The translations under genes were made by a program, and so were the position numbers. The notes under the pieces are model-generated. The model was not told the DNA's origin. It was given only the letters and a program-made list of their open reading frames with translations, and did no database searches. This document shows positions 55,557 to 64,000 of a DNA stretch of 64,000 nucleotides, one piece after another. The stretch comes from Pseudoalteromonas xiamenensis. Its GTDB lineage: Bacteria > Pseudomonadota > Gammaproteobacteria > Enterobacterales > Alteromonadaceae. Location: assembly GCF_030994125.1 (NCBI RefSeq), contig NZ_CP099917.1, positions 2,136,501 through 2,200,500 on the forward strand, in the 5' to 3' direction. Every line of letters begins with the position of its first letter. Positions within the stretch are counted from its first letter, which is position 1.

Positions 55557-56477
55557 TTAGGAAGGTTGTTGGAGGTCAGGGTGGATACGGCCGAGTATCC
55601 CGTCGAGTTCATCGAGACTAGCGTAAGAAATAACCAGCTTGCCTTTTCCCTTTTGGTTGTAACTAATCTCAACTTTCGCGCCTAAATTATCCGCTAATTG
55701 TTGTTCCAATAACTGCACATCAGGGTCTTTGTCTTTAACCGTCTTTTCAGGCATTGGTTCAAGCATTTTACGGACAAGTTTTTCCGTTTCACGAACCGTT
55801 AAAGCCTTGGCAACGACTGCATTTGCGGCTTCGGATTGTGACGCACCTTCGAGGCCGAGCAAGCAACGAGCATGACCCATTTCAATGTCACCATGCTCTA
55901 ACAAAATTTTTACATCATCATTAAGATTATTCAAACGCAGTAAATTGGTGACCGTAGTGCGAGATTTACCAACCGCTTCTGCCACTTGCTGATGAGTTAA
56001 TGCAAATTCATCAATTAAGCGTTGCAGCGCAATTGCTTCTTCCATGGCATTAAGATCTTCACGTTGAATGTTTTCAATCAACGCGATAGCAACCGCCGCT
56101 TCATCCGCGACATCCTTGATGATACACGGAACGACATCAAGCTTGGCTAATTGCGAAGCTCGCCATCGACGTTCACCCGCAATAATTTCGTATTTATTTT
56201 CGGCAACCGGACGAACTACGATAGGTTGAATAACACCCTGTGCACGAATTGAACTGGCCAACTCTTCAAGTGCTTCTTCTGACATGTCTTTACGCGGTTG
56301 ATATTTACCGCGCTGCAAAAACTCGATAGGCAGGGTAAGCAAGGTTTTGTCTTGTGAGGCAGTCGCGACATCCTGTGTCGTTTCTACGTGTTCAAGTTTG
56401 GGTTCCACCGCGTTCGGTTTCGCTGAACTTAGCAAAGCATCCAAACCACGACCTAAGCCTCGTTTTTTCACCGACAT
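55557..56477 (-). CDS. parB: Chromosome-partitioning protein ParB
   Basis: 306 residues. The N-terminal GRGLDALLS motif is followed by the CTPase/ParB-box region (PIVVRPVAENKYEIIAGERR), a helix-turn-helix (LTHQQVAEAVGKSRTTVTNL) and a C-terminal dimerisation domain. It loads onto parS and spreads near the origin. Operon with parA. Confidence 0.97.
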   Translation of the reverse strand: MSVKKRGLGRGLDALLSSAKPNAVEPKLEHVETTQDVATASQDKTLLTLPIEFLQRGKYQPRKDMSEEALEELASSIRAQGVIQPIVVRPVAENKYEIIAGERRWRASQLAKLDVVPCIIKDVADEAAVAIALIENIQREDLNAMEEAIALQRLIDEFALTHQQVAEAVGKSRTTVTNLLRLNNLNDDVKILLEHGDIEMGHARCLLGLEGASQSEAANAVVAKALTVRETEKLVRKMLEPMPEKTVKDKDPDVQLLEQQLADNLGAKVEISYNQKGKGKLVISYASLDELDGILGRIHPDLQQPS

Positions 56478-56495
56478 GTTTTTGTTATCCTCAAA

Positions 56496-57281
56496 TTATG
56501 CCACTGCGGCTGCTTGTTTTTCTTTTCTGCGCAGAATTTCACCCGCCAATGCAAGATAAGACTTCGCACCACTTGATGCTCTGTCGTAGTACATCGCTGG
56601 TGCACCAAAACTAGGCGCTTCGGCGAGTCTTACATTACGTGGAATGACCGTACGATACACCTTATCACCAAAATGTTGCTTCAATTGTTCTGAAACATCA
56701 TTGGCTAATCGGTTGCGAGGATCGTACATGGTTCGCAAAATTCCCTCAATCTGGAGTTTCGGGTTTACCAGTTTAGACAATTGAGTGATGGTGTCCATGA
56801 GCGCCGTTAACCCTTCAAGCGCATAGTACTCGCATTGCATTGGTACTAAAATAGAATCTGCTGCGGCCATTGCATTGACCGTCAGCATGTTAAGCGAAGG
56901 CGGGCAATCAATAAAAATAAAGTCATATTCAGCCAATACACTTTCTAGTGCATTGCGCAACCGTACTTCGCGCGCAAATAATTCCATTAATTTCACTTCT
57001 GCCGCAGTTACATCACCATTTGCAGCAATTAAATGGTATTCACCTGACGTCTCTTTTGAGATCACGTCATGGATTGGCTTATCTTCAATTAATAAATCGT
57101 AAATCGTGGGGACATCACCGTATTTATCAACGCCGCTGCCCATCGTTGCATTACCTTGAGGGTCAAGGTCAATCAACAAGACTTTGCGCTTCGTTGCAGC
57201 CATCGACGCCGCCAAATTCACTGCTGTGGTGGTTTTTCCGACTCCACCTTTCTGATTTGCAATCGCAATAACTCGAGCCAC
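56496..57281 (-). CDS. parA: Chromosome-partitioning ATPase ParA
   Basis: 261 residues with deviant Walker A KGGVGKTTTAVNLA, Walker A' LLIDLDPQGNATMGSG and Walker B FIFIDCPPSLNML. It drives origin segregation together with ParB. Confidence 0.97.
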   Translation of the reverse strand: MARVIAIANQKGGVGKTTTAVNLAASMAATKRKVLLIDLDPQGNATMGSGVDKYGDVPTIYDLLIEDKPIHDVISKETSGEYHLIAANGDVTAAEVKLMELFAREVRLRNALESVLAEYDFIFIDCPPSLNMLTVNAMAAADSILVPMQCEYYALEGLTALMDTITQLSKLVNPKLQIEGILRTMYDPRNRLANDVSEQLKQHFGDKVYRTVIPRNVRLAEAPSFGAPAMYYDRASSGAKSYLALAGEILRRKEKQAAAVA

Positions 57282-57296
57282 GATATCCCCTGATGC

Positions 57297-57920
57297 TTAT
57301 TGATTTTTGGCCAGTATGACGAGATGACGCTCGGCACCGAGCTCAGGAACAGACAGTTCAATGTCTTGAACCATAGTGACCCCGGTAGGTAATCCCGAGA
57401 GTTCTTCTACAGGAAATTGGCCTTTGAGCGCCAAAAAGAATCCTGAATCATCAATCAAATGCTGACACCAGTCAACCATATCCTGTAAAGAAGCGAATGC
57501 TCGACTCAACACACCATCTAATTTAACACTTGGTTGATATTCTTCAACACGAGACTGCACTGGGGTGACGTTTTTTAAATCAAGCGCATGTTTTACTTGA
57601 GTTAAAAAACGAACACGCTTGCCAAGGCTATCAAGAAGCACAAAATTTACATCAGGTAGAGCAATGGCCAACACGATACCAGGTAAACCAGGACCCGTAC
57701 CCACATCAATGTAGTTACTGCCTTTGAGATGTTGCGCTACAACCAAACTGTCCATGATGTGCTTAACCATCATTTCGTTTGGATCACGCACCGAGGTAAG
57801 GTTGTATGCTTTATTCCATTTATTCAGCAGTTCAACATAACTCACGAGTTGGTTTTGTTGATGCTCTGTTAGCGCAATGTCCGTTTGCGCTAATAATCGA
57901 GAAAGTTGTTGTTGTAACAC
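57297..57920 (-). CDS. rsmG: 16S rRNA (guanine-527-N7) methyltransferase
   Basis: 207 residues: SAM-binding [39 protein letters not shown] and [15 protein letters not shown]. Formerly gidB. Fourteen bases after mnmG. Confidence 0.97.
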   Translation of the reverse strand: MLQQQLSRLLAQTDIALTEHQQNQLVSYVELLNKWNKAYNLTSVRDPNEMMVKHIMDSLVVAQHLKGSNYIDVGTGPGLPGIVLAIALPDVNFVLLDSLGKRVRFLTQVKHALDLKNVTPVQSRVEEYQPSVKLDGVLSRAFASLQDMVDWCQHLIDDSGFFLALKGQFPVEELSGLPTGVTMVQDIELSVPELGAERHLVILAKNQ

Positions 57921-57934
57921 AGTGTACCTTTTCG

Positions 57935-59824
57935 TTACGCAGACTTGCGTAATAGACCTTGCTTCTTCAGATACACTAATAATAGCGAAATCGCCGCCGG
58001 CGTGATACCAGAAATACGCGAAGCTTGACCAATCGTCTGAGGACGAGCATCCGACAACTTCGTGATGACTTCATTTGATAAGCCACTCACTTGACGATAA
58101 TCAAAGTCCAATGGCAATGCGGTTTGTTCATGGCGCATTTGTTTTTCAATTTCGTCTTGTTGACGAGCAATGTAACCTGCGTATTTCGTTTGGATCTCAA
58201 CTTGTTCAAGCGCTTGAAGATTTTCAGACTCAGATCCTAAACCCTCTATCGCCATCAGATCGTGATAATTGATCTCTGGACGGCGCAAAAGATCTTCCAA
58301 ACTCGCTTCACGTGAAAGCGGCGCTTTTAATAAATTATTCACCGCATTTAAAGCTGGGTGATCTTTATGGATCCATGTAGAACGAATACGTTGTGTTTCT
58401 TGCTCCATAACTTCCAACTTTTCATTGAATGCAGCCCAGCGAGCATCATCAACCAGGCCGAGGTCACGGCCTTTAGCGGTTAAACGCAGATCCGCGTTAT
58501 CTTCACGAAGCAATAAACGGTATTCCGCGCGGCTGGTAAACATGCGATACGGCTCTTTCGTACCGAGCGTTGCTAAGTCATCAATTAATACGCCAACGTA
58601 TGCTTCGTCACGACGTGGTGTCCAAGCTTCTTTATCTTGCACTTGTAATGCGGCATTCATACCAGCGATAAGACCTTGTGCTCCGGCTTCTTCATAACCG
58701 GTTGTACCGTTGATTTGACCCGCAAAAAAGAGTCCGTCGACGAACTTAGTTTCAAGAGATTGTTTCAAATCACGAGGGTCAAAGAAATCGTACTCAATGG
58801 CATAACCAGGTCGGCAAATATGCGCGTTTTCAAACCCTTTAATCGAGCGTACGATTTCAAGTTGCACATCAAATGGCAAACTCGTCGAAATTCCGTTCGG
58901 GTACAACTCGTAAGTATTTAACCCTTCTGGTTCTACGAAGATCTGATGTTTTTCTTTGTCCGCAAAACGCACAATTTTATCTTCAATTGACGGACAATAA
59001 CGCGGTCCAATTCCTTCGATAACGCCTGCATACATAGGAGAGCGATGAAGGTTATTACGGATCGTATCGTGCGTCTTTTCATTCGTGTAAGTGATATAGC
59101 ATGGGATCTGCGTTGGGTGATCCGATTGTTTGCCCATGAATGAAAATACCGGTGTCGGCGTGTCACCTGGCTGTTCTTGCATTACAGTAAAATCAACCGT
59201 ACGAGCATCGATACGCGGCGGAGTACCGGTTTTTAAACGATCAACACGGAAAGGCATTTCACGAAGACGGTTTGCAAGCGCGATAGAAGGTGGATCACCA
59301 GCACGACCACCGTTGTAATTTTCCATACCAATGTGAATACGGCCACCAAGAAAGGTACCGACCGTCAGTACTACTGCTTTGGCTTTAAAGCGCAAACCCA
59401 TTTGCGTTACAACACCCGTTGCACGGTTGTTTTCGACAATTAGGTCATCACAAGATTGTTGGAAAATCGTCAAGTTTGGTTGGTGTTGTAAAATGTCTTG
59501 GATCGCCGCTTTGTACAGTTGGCGATCGGCTTGTGCACGAGTTGCACGAACAGCAGGGCCTTTTGAGCTGTTCAACGTTCTAAATTGGATCCCACCTTTA
59601 TCGATGGCTCTCGCCATAGCGCCACCTAGCGCATCGATCTCTTTAACAAGATGTCCTTTGCCGATCCCTCCAATCGCAGGATTACAAGACATCTGTCCTA
59701 ACGTATCCATATTGTGGGTCAATAAAAGCGTATTCATACCCATACGAGCCGACGCTAAAGCGGCTTCGGTACCAGCATGACCACCACCAACAACAATGAC
59801 ATCAAACTGTTCGTGATAAAGCAT
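57935..59824 (-). CDS. mnmG: tRNA uridine-5-carboxymethylaminomethyl modification protein MnmG
   Basis: 629 residues with the FAD motif [38 protein letters not shown] and the conserved [20 protein letters not shown]. Works with MnmE on wobble uridines. It is transcribed away from the origin, exactly as gidA is in E. coli. Confidence 0.98.
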   Translation of the reverse strand: MLYHEQFDVIVVGGGHAGTEAALASARMGMNTLLLTHNMDTLGQMSCNPAIGGIGKGHLVKEIDALGGAMARAIDKGGIQFRTLNSSKGPAVRATRAQADRQLYKAAIQDILQHQPNLTIFQQSCDDLIVENNRATGVVTQMGLRFKAKAVVLTVGTFLGGRIHIGMENYNGGRAGDPPSIALANRLREMPFRVDRLKTGTPPRIDARTVDFTVMQEQPGDTPTPVFSFMGKQSDHPTQIPCYITYTNEKTHDTIRNNLHRSPMYAGVIEGIGPRYCPSIEDKIVRFADKEKHQIFVEPEGLNTYELYPNGISTSLPFDVQLEIVRSIKGFENAHICRPGYAIEYDFFDPRDLKQSLETKFVDGLFFAGQINGTTGYEEAGAQGLIAGMNAALQVQDKEAWTPRRDEAYVGVLIDDLATLGTKEPYRMFTSRAEYRLLLREDNADLRLTAKGRDLGLVDDARWAAFNEKLEVMEQETQRIRSTWIHKDHPALNAVNNLLKAPLSREASLEDLLRRPEINYHDLMAIEGLGSESENLQALEQVEIQTKYAGYIARQQDEIEKQMRHEQTALPLDFDYRQVSGLSNEVITKLSDARPQTIGQASRISGITPAAISLLLVYLKKQGLLRKSA

Positions 59825-59929
59825 TAACGGGATCCTAATTAAACACTAACCAGTAATTTCTGAAAGGGAGCGTATTCTACCTAGAAATTGAGAGAAGTGA
59901 AATGATTAAATATTGTACAGAAGCTAAAG

Positions 59930-60240
59930 TGGATCACTAAAAATATATAAGATCTTTTAAAGAGATCTTTATTGATCTTATATTTAAGCAAGCCAATATC
60001 TGTGAGTAAGTCATTTTTCATTTTGTAAAACAGTTAATTAGATCGGATCAATTGATGTGAATTAGATCGGATCTAACTAAGCATAAGCTTTGATCAAAAT
60101 CGCTATTTATACACAGCCTCGATCTCGAGGATTTTTATCCAATGGATAAGTATGCATAGATCCGCAGTTAGATCAGAACTTATCCACATAGCGAACTAAT
60201 TTTAGATCTAAATGTGAATAAGTTGGATATAACGATCATT
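59930..60240. other. Chromosomal replication origin (oriC)
   Basis: AT-rich region between mnmG and mioC with 14 GATC (Dam) sites in about 310 bp. A perfect DnaA box TTATCCACA lies at 60180-60188, with near matches TTATACACA (60107), TTATCCAAT (60135), reverse TTATCCATT (60141-60149) and reverse TTATTCACA (60213). AT-rich repeats with GATC at 59940-59990 could be the unwinding element. Same gene order and orientation as E. coli oriC. Confidence 0.9.
60180..60188 (+). promoter_or_regulatory. Consensus DnaA box in oriC
   Basis: Exact TTATCCACA, the high-affinity DnaA box. Confidence 0.85.
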
Positions 60241-60242
60241 CT

Positions 60243-60686
60243 CTATAAGGTATGTAGCACATCGGCAAGTGAAGGAGCCCAAGCTTCTGCGGTATCTTCC
60301 GGTAAGGATTGATCCAATACGTTAATGTAAAGAGCTGGCAGTAATTGCGTTGCACCTTTATTGAGTAGTAGCTGTGCGACATTTTTTGCTGCGAAATTAA
60401 AGGTATCGTAGCTTGAATCACCAATTCCTATCACTGCAAATTGAATAGCAGTAAGATCCACAGTGTTATTTAGCCGTTCAATAAAAGGCAATAAATTGTC
60501 AGGATAATCGCCTGCACCGTAAGTTGATGTCACGATAAGCCATGTTGAATGAACAAGGTCATTAAACTCAGGCTGTAAATGCAAAGTCACATCAAACCCT
60601 TGATCTACCAGAACTTGCTGTACTTGTTCTGCTACATATTCGGCCGATCCCATTTGGCTACCAACAATGATCTCGAGGTTCTGCAT
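60243..60686 (-). CDS. mioC: MioC flavodoxin-like protein
   Basis: 147 residues from MQNLEIIVG, which aligns with the E. coli N-terminus; a TTG eight codons upstream is an alternative. Flavodoxin FMN-binding loop GSQMGSAEYVAEQVQ, IVTSTYGAGDYPDNLLPF and IGIGDSSYDTF. It is transcribed towards oriC, as in E. coli, where such transcription can influence initiation. Confidence 0.93.
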   Translation of the reverse strand: MQNLEIIVGSQMGSAEYVAEQVQQVLVDQGFDVTLHLQPEFNDLVHSTWLIVTSTYGAGDYPDNLLPFIERLNNTVDLTAIQFAVIGIGDSSYDTFNFAAKNVAQLLLNKGATQLLPALYINVLDQSLPEDTAEAWAPSLADVLHTL

Positions 60687-61391
60687 CTGTTCATTACATG
60701 AAAAATTCAATGCGGCGATTTTACCGTGCTTTTACCTAGAACAAAAGTGATCAACGGATTGTTGATAAAGCCATTTCGCGATAAAACTAGGCTAAATGGC
60801 AAATATAATAAATAACTACCTGATTTTGTTTGTTATTTATTATATTTATAGTTGCGTAACAAAGTGATCTAATTGTGGATAAGCAGGGAGATAAATGCGT
60901 AAAACAGGAATGTTGGCTCTAACATTTCGATTAAAATTCGCCATAAATAGCGGTGTTTTTGATCGAAATATACCGTAATGGTCAGCTGTGGAAGAAAGTC
61001 TGTGGATAGTGGCAAAAACCACATAAATAGGTCTCTAGAAATGGATCCTAAAAAGATGATCAATATAAGAAAAAAATCTAAAAAAATGGATTGAATGGTA
61101 AAAAAGAGAACATCTGCGAGCGTAGAATCGCTTTTTGTGGTTCAAATCGCGCACAATTTGACCGAGTCAAAGTGCTAAACATGGGTGTTATTGAGATCAT
61201 TTTGTGCGAAGAAGAATTACGAGTGACACGTTACGAGTCATTTTTACGTCTTCGGAAGTTGAGGTTGTGGTGAATTCAGGCGTGAATGTATAGGCTGCAG
61301 AGCTTGCATCTGTCTTTTTTTGAACTTGGAAATAGGTAGAGTGAGTGAAGCAAGCTGAGTTGGCTGAACTGCCAACTCAGTGAACTTGGGC
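60687..61391. other. mioC-mnmE intergenic region with further DnaA boxes
   Basis: 705 bp without a credible gene. A perfect reverse DnaA box (TGTGGATAA) lies at 60874-60882, and a near match (TGTGGATAG) at 61001-61009. It may hold the mioC promoter and an extension of the origin region. Confidence 0.6.
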
Positions 61392-62756
61392 TTATTTGCC
61401 GATACAAAAAGAGCTGAAAATCTTGCCAAGTAAATCATCCGAACTGAATTCTCCAGTGATCTCGTTAAGATATTGTTGAGTGAGACGCAGCTCTTCGGCC
61501 AAAATTTCTCCCGCGATATGCATTTCCAGTTGATCTCGACCAATCTCAAGATGCTCCGCTGCACGTTCAAGCGCGTCTAGGTGGCGACGACGAGCCATAA
61601 AACCACCTTCTGTTGCGCCTTGGAAACCAATACAACGTTTTAAATGGTCGCGAAGAAGGTCAATGCCTAACTCATCTTTGGCACTTAAACGCAGTACTGG
61701 GTGGTGACCCTGCTGGCACAATCCTGCTTGTTCATCACTGAGATCTATTTTATTGCGTACGACGGTTACAGCCATTCCTTGTGGTAATTTAGCCATGAAA
61801 TCTGGCCAAATTTTGGTGGGATCGCTTTCGCGGGTTTCGAGCCCATCAACCATAAAGAGAACATGGTCCGCACCACGGATCTCATCCCAAGCACGTTCAA
61901 TCCCGATTTGCTCCACTTTATCTGGGCTTTCACGAAGACCAGCTGTATCAATGATATGCAGCGGCATGCCATCAATATGGATGTGTTCACGTAATACGTC
62001 ACGAGTTGTACCCGCAATATCAGTGACAATGGCGGCTTCGCGGCCAGCTAGAGCATTAAGTAGGCTTGATTTTCCCGCATTTGGTCGACCTGCAATAACC
62101 ACTTTCATGCCTTCGCGCATTATCGCGCCTTGCTTAGCTTGAACGCGGACTTCACTCAACTGATCGATGATTTTGTTGAGATCGTTAGCTACTTTGCCAT
62201 CCGAAAGAAAATCGATTTCTTCATCTGGGAAATCAATTGCGGCCTCAACGTACATACGTAAGTGGATCACTTGCTCCACCAGCGTATGGATGTGTTTTGA
62301 AAAGTTGCCTTGCATAGAATGAAGTGCACTTTTTGCCGCCTGTTCGCTGGTCGCATTAATTAAATCCGCAATTGCTTCAGCTTGTGTTAAATCCAGCTTA
62401 TCGTTTAAAAAGGCACGCTCAGAGAATTCACCAGGGTTTGCTAGCCGTACGCCGTCTAATTGACTAATTTCGCGCAGCAGCATATCCATCACGACAGGAC
62501 CTCCATGGCCTTGCAATTCTAGTACATCTTCACCTGTAAATGAGTTTGGACCCTGAAAGAACAAGGCAATACCTTGATCGAGTTGTTCTCCCGCGAGGGT
62601 TTTAAACGGCAGATATTCGGCGTATCGCGTTTTAGGGCACTTGCCCAAAATGTGCTCAGCAACCTGTTTTGCAAGCTGTCCAGATACTCGAATAATGCCA
62701 ACGCCACCGCGACCGGGTGCGGTAGCCTGAGCGGCTATGGTGTCTTGTGCGATCAT
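61392..62756 (-). CDS. mnmE: tRNA modification GTPase MnmE
   Basis: 454 residues: N-terminal tetrahydrofolate-binding domain ([21 protein letters not shown]), G domain with [24 protein letters not shown] and NKID, and the C-terminal Cys motif ending SSFCIGK. Partner of MnmG. Confidence 0.98.
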   Translation of the reverse strand: MIAQDTIAAQATAPGRGGVGIIRVSGQLAKQVAEHILGKCPKTRYAEYLPFKTLAGEQLDQGIALFFQGPNSFTGEDVLELQGHGGPVVMDMLLREISQLDGVRLANPGEFSERAFLNDKLDLTQAEAIADLINATSEQAAKSALHSMQGNFSKHIHTLVEQVIHLRMYVEAAIDFPDEEIDFLSDGKVANDLNKIIDQLSEVRVQAKQGAIMREGMKVVIAGRPNAGKSSLLNALAGREAAIVTDIAGTTRDVLREHIHIDGMPLHIIDTAGLRESPDKVEQIGIERAWDEIRGADHVLFMVDGLETRESDPTKIWPDFMAKLPQGMAVTVVRNKIDLSDEQAGLCQQGHHPVLRLSAKDELGIDLLRDHLKRCIGFQGATEGGFMARRRHLDALERAAEHLEIGRDQLEMHIAGEILAEELRLTQQYLNEITGEFSSDDLLGKIFSSFCIGK

Positions 62757-62883
62757 GACGACTCTTTGACTGACGGTTTAATAAGCTTAATTGTACAGCA
62801 ATCGAGATTTGTCAGGTATAGTAAGTGGACAATATCTACATCTTGTTCCGCTGTTTAATACTTGTTTAAGGACAATTCTTCCT

Positions 62884-64000
62884 GTGTTGTATTTTCGTCA
62901 GTATCGCTTCGATTTAGCCTCGTTAAGTTTGTACAGGGAGGAAGAGCAGATAGCTTTGCGGCCTAAGGTTGCGCAATTGTTGAGTTACTTTCTGACGCAT
63001 CCCAACCAAACGGTGACGCGCGAGGCGTTATTATCGGCCTTATGGCAACATGGTGAATTTCGCGAAGCCGCGCTGACGCAAAGCATAACGGAGCTGCGTC
63101 AGGCGTTAAACGACAGCGCACAGCAACCTATTTTCATCAAAACGGTGCCTCAACAAGGCTATCATTGGATTTGTCCCGTCGAAAACCGAATTAAGCGTCG
63201 AGTAGATCTTTTGAATAAAGCAAAATGGGCGTCCATTTTGATGGTGCTATTCATCGTCGGTGGGGTGGGTGTGAAAACGCTTTTTACCGAAGAACAGATA
63301 CCCTATCAGTCGGTCAATAAAAGGCGGCTGATCATTTTTCCTCTACAAAATGAGACTGGAGTTGACGCGAATACGTGGTGGGGTTACGCCCTAGAAGCGT
63401 CATTGCGAGAACAATTGCACGACCAGTTTCAATTGATGCCCAAAAGCCAAAACGCCGAATTCGAAACAGAAAAGAATACTGATAAGCTCACACTTAAGCT
63501 TAAACCCATGCAGCAGCGCTTTGTCTTGGAAGCTCATTATGGAAACCAAACGCTGCAATTGGTCGTTGAGCAACTAGACGAGCAATTTCCGAGTGTTGCT
63601 AATCAGTTAATTATCCAATTAAAAATGCGCAAGCAGCCTAACGATAACACTGATACACCACAAAACCAGGGCATGAGTGATTATTATCGAGGCGTGCAGG
63701 CTCTGATGGAACACGGTCCGAAACTCGCGAAAGCGTATTTCGACGCAGCATTATTGCAAATGCCAGACCATCTACCGAGCCAACTAGAGCTGGCTCAGTT
63801 GAGTTGGCAATTGGGCGAGATAGAGGAAGCGGAACGACGCTTTGCAGAGATTTCACTGACTTCAGCAAAAGTAGCCACCCAAGCGCGTTTTCATCTCTAT
63901 TATGGTGAGTTTTATAAGGCACAAGGACAATTTACTAAGGCGTTGAGTCAAGCAGATCAAGCCTTATTGTCAGCGCAGCGAAGCCAGCAAGTTGAATTGA
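62884..64000 (+). CDS. CadC-like winged-helix regulator with TPR-like periplasmic part (runs off the window)
   Basis: Open from a GTG at 62884 to the window edge, 372 codons; no ATG is near, and AAGGA lies 11 bases upstream. An OmpR-type winged helix spans about 10-100 (TREALLSALWQHG, LTQSITELRQALND, IFIKTVPQQGYHW). One transmembrane segment is at about 115-135 (WASILMVLFIVGGVGV). A periplasmic region follows with helical, TPR-like repeats from about 255. The start codon is uncertain. Confidence 0.75.
   Translation, partial: MLYFRQYRFDLASLSLYREEEQIALRPKVAQLLSYFLTHPNQTVTREALLSALWQHGEFREAALTQSITELRQALNDSAQQPIFIKTVPQQGYHWICPVENRIKRRVDLLNKAKWASILMVLFIVGGVGVKTLFTEEQIPYQSVNKRRLIIFPLQNETGVDANTWWGYALEASLREQLHDQFQLMPKSQNAEFETEKNTDKLTLKLKPMQQRFVLEAHYGNQTLQLVVEQLDEQFPSVANQLIIQLKMRKQPNDNTDTPQNQGMSDYYRGVQALMEHGPKLAKAYFDAALLQMPDHLPSQLELAQLSWQLGEIEEAERRFAEISLTSAKVATQARFHLYYGEFYKAQGQFTKALSQADQALLSAQRSQQVEL

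Overview
The window is a piece of gammaproteobacterial chromosome around the replication origin, most likely from Alteromonadales (Pseudoalteromonas or a close relative). The order mnmE, mioC, oriC, mnmG, rsmG, parA, parB, atpIBEFHAGDC is the classical origin neighbourhood, and glmU and glmS follow the atp operon as in many gammaproteobacteria. The genus is an inference from gene order and protein style; no database was consulted.

Layout. 1-19,300: ordinary accessory genes: an MgtE fragment with an MscS-type channel, an EF-hand protein, an ECF sigma operon with a DUF3106 protein, an M9 collagenase, a catalase-like periplasmic protein, an LtrA/SDR/quinone-reductase group with a LysR regulator, glmS with its DeoR-type regulator, and several envelope proteins. 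19,363-28,698: a class I lanthipeptide-type maturation and export set (LanB, two LanC, a C39-peptidase ABC transporter, a HlyD-type adaptor). 28,935-30,293: glmU, a housekeeping gene stranded inside the accessory region. 30,574-44,166: the centrepiece, a second C39 transporter and HlyD pair, an ATP-grasp enzyme, and a long array of very small minus-strand genes. 44,933-48,339: one more precursor, a small unknown protein and a membrane-bound ToxR/CadC-type regulator. 48,478-62,756: atp operon, parAB, rsmG, mnmG, oriC, mioC, mnmE. 62,884-end: a partial CadC-like regulator.

The small genes were translated by hand. 35 of them encode 30-66-residue peptides whose short leader ends in Gly-Gly or Gly-Ala, the cleavage signal of C39 peptidase transporters. 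One more, next to the ATP-grasp gene, has no such motif, and one further candidate starts at GTG. They fall into families: MHPFSL-leader peptides, CPPT peptides, amphipathic-helix-like peptides, short Cys/acidic peptides, eight tandem beta-hairpin-like peptides, and five peptides whose C-termini look like outer-membrane-protein beta-signals. At least six hairpins with variable stems and a conserved loop containing CCGCCAAG lie between the genes. A ~240 bp octanucleotide repeat lies between two precursor operons.

Working model (inference): two duplicated C39/HlyD exporters, probably with a TolC encoded elsewhere, trim and secrete a large mixed set of peptides. LanB/LanC and the ATP-grasp enzyme modify a subset. 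The ToxR-type regulator may control the locus. No immunity gene was recognised.
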